A DNA stretch of 64,000 nt from Paguma larvata (Eukaryota > Chordata > Mammalia > Carnivora > Viverridae): the NCBI GenBank assembly GCA_030068075.1, contig CM057841.1, positions 39,411,030 to 39,475,029 on the forward strand. Direction: 5' to 3'. Below the pieces are notes generated by a model that worked only from the letters and a program-made list of their open reading frames with translations, was not told the DNA's origin and did not search any database. Position 1 is the stretch's first letter. Each line of letters starts with the position of its first letter. Shown piece after piece: positions 56,725 through 64,000 of this stretch. The translations under genes were made by a program, and so were the position numbers.

Positions 56725-57605
56725 AGACTGCTTCCTCTTCTACTGACCTCTTTGCATCTATTCAATAAATTGGATGGAGTATCTTTTAAATGACTAGTAG
56801 AGGTTAAAAATAAAAACAAATGATCAAAAGAAAAACAAATTAGTAGTAGTATAAGATGAAAATTCGCTGTTAGGGATTCCGGAGAACAGCTGCATATGGC
56901 TTTTTAATTGAACTCTGCATGGTTCTGAGGGCACAGAAGTCTTGGGTTTTCTAGCTCACTCTTACACAGAGAGGAAATGGGCAGCCTCATTCTTTGACAC
57001 TCCAGTAGAAACTTTACCTTGAAGAGGATACTTCTTAGGAACCTCACACATAACCAATGAAGAAAGTTGGTTGCCTCTCCACTTTGGAAATAATTACTAA
57101 GTATTTATTTTTTACTAGATTACTTTGTCACTTCAAATGTCAACTTCCCCTGAGTTAATACTCCAATGTATCTCTCATTGATATTATTTTCTATCCCTTT
57201 AGAAATAATTATATTGTAAAACTACTCAAAAGCTGTTAAAACAACTAGTAAAACATTTCAAACTAAATGCATGAGACCATTTTATTTTCTTGGCATTGTA
57301 TAACAGTAAAACAGATACTAATGATTGTCGCTTCGTGGTATATTAAGTAGTTTTGAAAGTTATCACAGGAAAAAATATAGAGGAGATATCTCCTGAAGGG
57401 TATTAAGACTGAAGTCCAATTTGCTAAATCTTCCTTTCAGAGGGAAAAGTGGAAGCAATTGCAATGGACACAGCGGGATGCAAAGTTTTGCAGAATTGTT
57501 CTTACTATTAAAGAACCAATCCAACTAAATGGTCTATTAAAACAAGAGGCCAGGCAGGTTGCATTCAATTTAGGACCTGGATTCTTAGGCATCTAGACCT
57601 GCGGA
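56725..57605. other. No recognised feature
   Basis: Unique-looking AT-rich DNA. Confidence 0.5.
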
Positions 57606-57609
57606 AAAC

Positions 57610-57715
57610 GGAGTTTAAATTGTTTCTACTTGCCTTGTTTTATAGATAAGAGAAAGTTTTCAAGGTTGCAATTGAAGTCAGAGGTAAAACTGTAGAGTTA
57701 GACATTGCTTCAGCA
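57610..57715 (+). repeat. Possible MIR fragment
   Basis: TTGCCTTGTTTTATAGATAAG, AGAAAGTTTTCAAGGTTGCA and AATTGAAGTCAGAGGTAAAA fit the MIR core weakly. Confidence 0.4.
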
Positions 57716-57939
57716 GGGATTCCCTTTTGAGTGATTTTAGGGTCTCAAATTTGTTAGGAAATGGCAATAGTGATATTAGATACTCGGTATTTACTGTGTA
57801 GTTGACAAATGACGGATTCACTCCTCTGGGAAGAAGTGATGTGTTCAAAATTCGAGAAAACTATAGGCCCTATGTTGTGTGGTAGATTTGTAGAATTTTT
57901 TCATCCAGCATAACAGAAACTGTATCCATCGAACAACTC

Positions 57940-58125
57940 TTCATTTACCCTACAAAAACAAAGGGACACAAAGGAAACTTGGGAGGTGCTGGATATGTCT
58001 AACCCCTTGATTGTGGTGATCCTATCACAAGTGATTGCACATACCCAAACTCATCAAATTGTACCCATTAAATATGTGCACTCGTTTATATATCAGTTAT
58101 GCTTCAATAAAGCTGTTTAAAAAGT
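57940..58125 (+). mobile_element. LINE-1 3' end (old L1M type)
   Basis: GGAAACTTGGGAGGTGCTGG, CCTTGATTGTGGTGATCCTA, CAAACTCATCAAATTGTACC, ATTAAATATGTGCACTCGTT and CAGTTATGCTTCAATAAAGC follow the typical end of an L1 3' UTR, including its AATAAA signal (58108-58113) and a short A-rich end. Confidence 0.8.
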
Positions 58126-58129
58126 CAAA

Positions 58130-58635
58130 AGATGACAAATAGAGTATTGCAGGGAGAACAAGTCACTCTTTATTGAGTACATCTACACATTCAAACAAAA
58201 CCAAACAACCAAAAATACTAAGTCATTGTTCCTAATGATATAAATGATGTAAAGACAGGTATTGTCCCTGCCTTTAGTGCTTGAAATATTTTCTCTGGAG
58301 TTAGAAAACTAAAGGGAAGCAAAGTTGATCTCTTAGCATTATTTTCTTCTGGTATTTTGTTAATCTTTTCTAAGAAATTGAAATTAAAACTACTGCTTTT
58401 TCAATTTCCAAGTTAGACTCTGCCTTCTTCTTTGTCACTATGCCATTAGAAGCAATCTCTGACTCATTGAAACTTGACATCTTCTTCATATTTTTAGTAT
58501 TTTCCTGGTCTGTGTTGCTTTTCCAGATATCTAATCTCCTAAGGGGCAGACGGCCCTGCGTGATTTATGGATGGGATCCTTGCATGGGAGATAGATTTAT
58601 TTCATTTCTTTTGTTTTGTATTTACACTCATAGTA
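58130..58635. other. No recognised feature
   Basis: The frame at 58440-58739 (99 codons) has a hydrophobic N-terminal stretch (residues about 11-28). It has no recognised family, and its last third overlaps an antisense MIR, so it is not supported as a gene. Confidence 0.45.
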
Positions 58636-58639
58636 TCTT

Positions 58640-58870
58640 CAGATTGAATTTAGGCTCCAAGATTTACCAATTGTATGAACCTGAGGCGATTATTTTTTTA
58701 AAAGCCTCAGTTTTTCAATTTGTAAAACAGAGATTATAATTTTGCATAATCTACTTTTTAAGTATAAAAGGAGATGATTATACCGACAAAGTGCTTTAGA
58801 AAGTATCTGGTACAGGCAACTCATTCGAAGAATATTAGACATTTATATTAACTTGTCAACAGTAGTTATC
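58640..58870 (-). repeat. MIR SINE, antisense
   Basis: TGTATGAACCTGAGGCGATT, AGCCTCAGTTTTTCAATTTG, TAAAACAGAGATTATAATTT and GACAAAGTGCTTTAGAAAGT with ATCTGGTACAGGCAACTCAT follow reverse MIR for about 200 bp. Confidence 0.75.
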
Positions 58871-58874
58871 AAGG

Positions 58875-59195
58875 AGCAATGTGTTATATATGGAATTATC
58901 ATAATAATAATTATGAAATATGTGCTGCATGTCTTAGAGTATATTTTGGAATGATCATAATGCTATTAGCGGTATTTTTGATGCCGAGGCTTAGAACTGT
59001 CTGACACCAATGAATGAACATTCCATGATTAATGACTAAAGTAGCATTTCTTTCTAGGCCCACAATCTTTATATCCTCTTTCCACTGCACTGGAACTCTA
59101 GGCATATCTCAGTGTGTCAGTCCTGAAGCAAACCCTATATCCTGATGCCTCCAATATCTTCTCTTAGGCTGTTCTCCTAGTCTCTTCTGTCCTTC
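58875..59195. other. No recognised feature
   Basis: Includes a 64-codon minus frame (58911-59105) with no known motif. Confidence 0.5.
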
Positions 59196-59199
59196 TTTC

Positions 59200-59490
59200 T
59201 CCCTTCCCTATTGAAGTGCACTTAAATCTTACCCTCCCTCTGTTCTCTCTCACTATGAAGAAGGAAATCCTTCCATGGAGAATTCTTAAATTCTGGCTTC
59301 TCAGTAAGAGAGGATACTTTCACATTTCCCCTTTATTAGAGTATTATTTGCATAACAGTATTCTCCTATTAATCTTGAACTCACAGAGAAGAAGGAACAG
59401 TGTCTTATGGCCCTGTTTCCCGTATTAAACCATGTAGTATATATATAAGGCCATCTATACCGCTCAATAAATTGAATGGGTACCCAGTTC
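59200..59490 (+). mobile_element. L2 LINE 3' end
   Basis: AACTCACAGAGAAGAAGGAAC, AGTGTCTTATGGCCCTGTTT and TAAGGCCATCTATACCGCTC with AATAAATTGAATGGG fit the last 120 bp of L2. The left part is less certain. Confidence 0.5.
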
Positions 59491-59494
59491 ATAA

Positions 59495-59980
59495 AGGTGT
59501 CAGGATGTGTCAGAAAATGCGGTCATTGTGACATTTATCAGCTGGCATTTATTAGCATTCAAGCACTGGAAGAAAAGGAGACATCTCTGTTAGTCTAACT
59601 GTTCTGTGGAATCTCTCAAGGACTGTGTGCCTGCTTAGTGGCAGCACTGTTCTGCCTCCCTTGCACGTTGCTGTTCTACACGAACAGATTAATTCCTGTC
59701 TAGTGCTTTGGAGCTCCATTAGATTGTTTTTGATGACTAAACTAACATAGCTTGGAAGACCTTTTTATTGAATTTCTCAGACAGTTAGAAGACTTGCCAA
59801 GGGCATTTTTGTATCAGAGCCAAAGCTTTTTATTATAGTGGTGATTTCTCACACGGTCCAGTGAGAGAAGACCTTTAATTTTTGCTCTGTAGAAACCACT
59901 ACACAAAAAATTAGGGGATGGGAGGGTGAATAATTTCTGTTGACATTTTTTTTTTATTTTTCACAGAATATGTTGGGATA
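59495..59980. other. No recognised feature
   Basis: Unique-looking spacer. Confidence 0.5.
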
Positions 59981-59984
59981 GTCA

Positions 59985-60155
59985 ATGGTGTTTATCAAAT
60001 GTCTACTATGAGCTACATACAGTGCCATCCATTTATAATTCCATTTCATCCTCATATCAACAATAAAAAGTAAATAATGTTATTATGGTTTTATAGAGGA
60101 ATAAAGTGAACCAATTAAGTTATTTGGATTAAATGTGTCAGATTCCAAAATGATG
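59985..60155 (+). repeat. MIR SINE fragment
   Basis: AAATGTCTACTATGAGCTAC, ATAATTCCATTTCATCCTCA, TATCAACAATAAAAAGTAAA and GGTTTTATAGAGGAATAAAG with ACCAATTAAGTTATTTGG follow MIR. Confidence 0.65.
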
Positions 60156-60159
60156 CTTT

Positions 60160-60505
60160 TGAGTTATCTGTGAGATTTTCTAAAAGATTTAGTAAAGGTT
60201 ACTGGAAAAAATAAATACTATGGAACAGTTGTCTCTTAAGGATTTTGTATGTTAATGTACTTATTTTCTTCTTGAATGAATACTTACTGACCAATTTTAA
60301 GAATATGTAAAATGAATTAATACATAAAGATGAAAATGACAGCCTAAACCTACCATGTGACGGCCCTTACTTTGTATGGTTTCAAAAGGCATAGATTTCA
60401 GTTACAATGGCTTATTAAATAACACACTAGTCCCCCAAAACACAGTTCAAATCTCAGTTACCATGGTATATTTCCTATAAGCAATTGCAAATGTACAAAC
60501 TTCCC
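60160..60505. other. No recognised feature
   Basis: AT-rich spacer. Confidence 0.5.
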
Positions 60506-60508
60506 TCT

Positions 60509-60510
<2 letters not shown>

Positions 60511-60546
<36 letters not shown>

Positions 60547-60547
60547 G
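60511..60547. repeat. (GTT)12 microsatellite
   Basis: Twelve GTT units occupying the position of the SINE tail. On the SINE strand this is (AAC)12. Confidence 0.95.
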
Positions 60548-60738
60548 GCAATGTCTTTATTTTTGAGAGAGAGTGCACGCACAAGTAGGGGAGGGGCAGA
60601 GGACCTGGAGGCAGAGGATCTGAAGCAGACTCCTCACTGACAGCGGAGAACACTACATGGGGCTGGAACACACAAACCCGGAGATCTTGACCTGAGCCAA
60701 AGTCAGGTGCTTAACTGACTGAGCCACCCAGGTGCTCC
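60511..60738 (-). mobile_element. Felid SINE with (AAC)12 tail
   Basis: After the GTT tract come TTTATTTTTGAGAGAGAGTG, GATCTGAAGCAGACTCCTCA, CACTACATGGGGCTGG and AACTGACTGAGCCACCCAGG (reverse head). The body is shortened around CTGACAGC. Possible target duplication CCCTCTT against CCCTCTG. Confidence 0.92.
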
Positions 60739-60739
60739 C

Positions 60740-61093
60740 CCTCTGAATTCTTGAGTCCACAAATCTACATAAATAAACATGCATCATGAACAATGATCAA
60801 TCACATTACTTCTTTCAAAGTGTGTCCATGATTGGACCCCCTACACATCCATTTTTACATCATGCATAGAAAGCAAAGCATCTAGTTGTGTTGCCTCCCT
60901 GTCTCCCAGTGATGAATCCATGTAACATTTCACAAAATTGGATAAGTGAAGTAGAGCTAGCCAACAAAGATGGATGTGCATAAAAGAAGCAGAAAATGAT
61001 AATACCAGAAAGGAAACCAGATATGGTTAGAACACATGAAAAGGGTCGCAGAGAGGTTAAGAGGATTATGTAAGGAAGTATGTAGTATATATA
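60740..61093. other. No recognised feature
   Basis: Unique-looking spacer. Confidence 0.5.
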
Positions 61094-61107
61094 TAATAGG
61101 ACAGAAA

Positions 61108-61338
61108 GGGTGTCTGGGTGACTCAGTCAGTTAAGCATCTGATTTCGGGTCAGGTCATGATCTAGCTTGCCTTCCATGAGTTTGAGTCCTGCATTGGACT
61201 CTGTTTTGACAGCTCAGCGCCTGGAGCCTGTTTTGATTCTGTGTCTCCCTCACTCTCTGTTCCTCTCCTACTTGCACTCTGTCTCTCTCTGTCTCTCTCT
61301 GTCTCTCAAAAATAAATAAATTTTAAATAAATTAAAAA
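61108..61338 (+). mobile_element. Felid SINE with exact target duplication
   Basis: The head is GGGTGTCTGGGTGACTCAG, then CAGGTCATGATCTAGCTTGC, GAGTTTGAGTCCTGCATTGG, TTTTGACAGCTCAGCGCCTG and a CT-rich segment with three CTGTCTCT units. The tail is AAAAATAAATAAATTTTAAA. The 13-bp duplication AATAGGACAGAAA is exact (61095-61107, 61339-61351). A and B boxes each carry changes. Confidence 0.95.
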
Positions 61339-61377
61339 AATAGGACAGAAACATTTAATATACTGTACACATAAATT

Positions 61378-61760
61378 GCAGGGTTTGCATTGAACATAAA
61401 TGGAGTTACAGAATAAATAGCTGACCTTGGGAACAGTGGCACTGCCACCGTTCAAGAGACTCTGGATGTACAGCCTGAAAATTTAGTGCATGTGAAGTTA
61501 CTGACATAAATGAGGAAAGCTGTTGTGAAAGAAAAGATGAAGATGACCCAGAGGAAAGACATTGGCAAAAGCTTCACATTAAAGGAACTCTTAAAGATAT
61601 TTCATGACATTGAAAATACAAAAGACAAAGTGTTGGAATAAGATTCAAACTAAGGTTTATAGTACACCCTGTACAGTATGTTATACAATGAGAAGAAACT
61701 TTGCACCTTGAAGCACTACTCCTGTTAAGTTCTTTTTACCAAGAAATCAAAGATTTAAAA
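61378..61760 (+). pseudogene. Tigger (pogo-like) transposase remnant, C-terminal part
   Basis: Translated in pieces, this matches the acidic C-terminal region of Tigger DDE transposases. A stretch reads VTDINEESC, then DEDDPEERHWQKLHIKG. After a one-base frame change come DIFHDIENTKDKVLE and, further on, a piece like LYNEKKL. The family's C-terminus has a similar 'FTLKEL...IFHDIE..KDK' pattern. Frameshifts and stops make it non-functional, and the catalytic core (DDE/D triad) lies upstream and is not present. It is unrelated to the short Tigger-type element at 45.4 kb. Alternative reading: part of a gene derived from such a transposase, but the broken frame argues against it. Confidence 0.7.
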
Positions 61761-61764
61761 GAAT

Positions 61765-63070
61765 AGATTTCTAATGCTTTAGATATGCTAAATAAATCTC
61801 ATTTTTTATTATTTTATTTTTATTTCCCCATACCTATGTAACTATGCAGAAAGAGTGTTTTAAAAGTTTTGACAATGATTTTTAAAGACTACAGAACAAT
61901 CATAAGTTTTCCAAATGATTTTAAAAATGACGTTGCAGTTTCTACTTACATGCGCAGGATTATGGTTATGTGCTACTATGCAAGGTGAGAGGAGGGCTGC
62001 CTTGCGAGTCTTTTAATATGTTTTATTTATGTATTTTTTTCTTCCCACGTAACATTTGTGAATCATTGCTGTTAGGAAATCTAAGTTAAGTCAAAAGTTG
62101 CAAGGAAGCTATACAACTTGAAGAATCTACTCTCATCAAAATACTTTGTCTAATAGTTGTAAAGCATCCACCCATTCCAGGAAAGTGAATGTAGCAACTC
62201 CTTATAACATGACAAGTAACTTATTCACTAAGAATAACTAAACCTGCACTGTGTGAATCCACTAATAAATGCATCCTACATGTAGCAGTCACTTCACTTT
62301 TCAACCTTACATTGCAATAATCATATTAAATACATTCACATCTTATGTTAAATGTAATTAAGGATAAGTTTCAATTGATTGATACCTCTAAAATTATGTA
62401 TTTTGGATACTCGATCACACATTTTAAAAGGAATACCTTGTCATATTTCCAAATTTGGTGCCCTCAGTTTTCTTTTGGCCCTTGAACTGTTTGTATGTCT
62501 TTGTTTCTCAGTATATTTAATGGACAAAAATGATCCAAGGCTAATTTAAAATAATGTGGTCCACATGGCTATTGAGCACTTAATTTTATCCTGGAAGATT
62601 TAATTAGTGATAGCGCACTGGTTTAAGTTACGGCTATAGAACACTGGCCCTGGTTTAAATGATCTAGAGATAGGTCTCTGATACTTAGGCTCTGAATCTA
62701 AGCCAAAACTATGCTGATTATAATATCGTACAAGTATAATAGCTACATTTTCTCCACTGTGAAAGTGGGGACCATTTTAAATCTTCCTTGCTCAAATAAT
62801 TGCTTTCTTCTTGGTTCCAAACTAGATCTCTCTCTTTTCTCAGTGTTACACGACCTTTCCTTTACAAAGCCACCAAGCAATGATTGGTATTGTTCCTAAA
62901 TAATTAACCACTCCATGAAAATTTCATGTAAAGTGTATGTAATTACATAAAGTAGTTATTTTACTTTGCCCAATAAATTCTATTCCATAAGCGTTTACTT
63001 TCAAAAGAGTCATTCTTTAATGTATATATGGTACTGGCTCTGCGATACATTACATAGATACACTATAGTT
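61765..63070. other. No recognised feature
   Basis: AT-rich. A short stretch near 62555-62600 (CCACATGGCTATTGAGCACT) hints at an old interspersed repeat. The frames at 62711-62899 and 62966-63178 are not supported, and the second is mostly SINE and CT tract. Confidence 0.45.
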
Positions 63071-63071
63071 T

Positions 63072-63088
63072 CTCTCTCTCTCTCTCTT
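63072..63088. repeat. (CT)n tract
   Basis: Eight CT units directly beside the SINE tail. Confidence 0.85.
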
Positions 63089-63300
63089 ATTTATTTTTTT
63101 ATTTTATTGAGAGACAGAGAGAGACAGAGTATGAGCATGGAAGGGGCAGAGAGAGAGAGAGGGAGACACAGAATCTGAAACAGGCTCCAGGCTCTGAGTT
63201 GTCAGCCCAGAGCCCGACCTGGGGCTCGAACTCGGGAACAGTGAGATCATGACCTGAACCGAAGTAGGACGCTTAACCGACTGAGCCACCCAAGCGCCCC
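63089..63300 (-). mobile_element. Felid SINE, well preserved
   Basis: ACAGAATCTGAAACAGGCTC, AGGCTCTGAGTTGTCAGCCC, the reverse B box GGGCTCGAACTC (63222-63233) and the reverse A box CCGACTGAGCCA (63277-63288), ending CACCCAAGCGCCCC. Both promoter boxes are near consensus. Target duplications are not obvious. It lies at the left edge of an L1 fragment. Confidence 0.95.
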
Positions 63301-64000
63301 AGGAAAATGCAAGTTAAAATAATGAAATACCCATGCAGCTCTATTGCAACTGCCAAAGCCAGAAACACTGACAACATTAAATGCTAGCGAGGATGTGGAG
63401 CAACAGGAGCTCTGATACATTGCTGGTGGGAATTCAGGCACTTTGGAAGACAATTTGGCCAGTACTTGTAAAACTAAATATATTTTTCAGATATGATCTA
63501 TTAATAACACTGCTTAATATATACTCCAAGGAACTGAAAGCTTATGCCCACATCAAACCAGCATATGTATGTTTATAGCAGATATATTCCGCTATATAAT
63601 GGCCAAAACTTGGAAGCAAGCAACATGTCCTTCAGCAAGTGAATGGATGAATAAACTGTGGTAGTTCTAGATAATGAAACATTATCCGGTATTAAAATGA
63701 AATGAGCTATCAAGCCAAGAAAAGACATAGAGGAATAATAAATGTGTATTGGTAAGTGAAAGATGCCAATCTGAAAAAGCTATTCTACAGGATTCCCACT
63801 ACCTGGCATTCTGGAAAAGGCAAAAATTTTTGGAGACAGTGAAACGATAAGTGGTTATAAGGAGTTGGGGGATAGAAGGAGGGATGAATAATAAGAACAC
63901 AGATTACTTGGGGGGAAGTAAAGATATTCTGTATGTATGTTATTAAATGATAGTCATCATTTATACATTACATACATTAGGCTTAACCAACAGAATGTCA
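63301..64000 (+). mobile_element. Old LINE-1 3' fragment, continues past the window
   Basis: Marks in L1 order: GGAAAATGCAAGTTAAAAT, CTAGCGAGGATGTGGAGCAA, CATTGCTGGTGGGAATTCAG, AAGGAACTGAAAGCTTATGC, GTCCTTCAGCAAGTGAATGG, AATGAGCTATCAAGCCAAGA, GCATTCTGGAAAAGGCAAAA and GGAGACAGTGAAACGATAAG. This covers the ORF2 end and the 3' UTR of an L1M-type element. There is no intact frame. Its left boundary coincides with the SINE, and the 3' end lies beyond 64000. Confidence 0.85.

Noticed and set aside
58440..58739. 99-codon frame with a hydrophobic stretch
   Set aside because: No recognised family, no supporting splice or promoter context, and it runs into an antisense MIR.
60447..60671. Frame with a poly-Thr stretch
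   Set aside because: It is the (GTT)n/(AAC)n tail of a SINE read in one frame.

Overview
This window is nuclear DNA of a carnivoran mammal, most likely a cat (Felidae). The main clue is about 25 copies, on both strands, of a roughly 200-bp tRNA-Lys-derived SINE. It has a head like GGCGCCTGGGTGGCTCAG, a middle like CTGACAGCTCAGAGCC, a CT-rich segment and an AATAAATAAA-type tail. This is the SINEC form known from cats; the dog form has a different head and body. No gene, exon or RNA gene could be supported. Open frames of 60-110 codons are scattered without codon structure, splice context or recognisable domains, and the few that resemble proteins are pieces of transposons. The window therefore looks like an AT-rich intergenic region or a large intron, and its annotation is a map of repeat layers.

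Layout. 0-9 kb: unique sequence with a SINE, an L1 3' end, an (AAAT)n tract, four L2 pieces in alternating orientation (3.9-5.5 kb), a MER5A hAT transposon (6.5 kb), and a MIR split by a SINE (6.9-7.3 kb). 8.5-11.3 kb: an old LINE-1 on the minus strand (5' part and endonuclease part only), carrying a SINE and two alternating purine-pyrimidine tracts. 12-21 kb: MIR and SINE copies and an old L1 3'-UTR-like block. 21.8-24.7 kb: the most GC-rich part, an LTR-like CpG-rich element followed by a block of degenerate repeats that looks like a LINE-1 5' UTR. 25-42 kb: mostly unique AT-rich DNA with sparse L2, MIR and SINE copies and a long polypyrimidine tract at 41.1 kb. 42-50 kb: L2, a head-to-tail SINE pair, a Tigger-type DNA transposon with a SINE near its terminal repeat, an MLT2-type LTR, and several MIRs. 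50.3-53.4 kb: a SINE inside a SINE, then a SINE inside a carnivore L1 inside an L2. 54-64 kb: more SINEs and MIRs, an L1 3' tail, a broken Tigger transposase (61.4 kb) and the 3' part of an older L1 running off the end.

No repeat here looks capable of moving by itself: the LINEs are truncated and interrupted, and the DNA transposons and LTRs are decayed. Some SINE copies keep near-canonical Pol III A and B boxes and long matching target-site duplications, so they are fairly recent insertions that were mobilised in trans by L1. Family names come from remembered consensus features, not from a search, and old-element boundaries are approximate. I found no CRISPR array, operon, viral genome or evidence for a new biological system. 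The best leads are the nested-insertion histories, the CpG-rich LTR-like block, the GC-rich degenerate-repeat block and a strong Z-DNA candidate.
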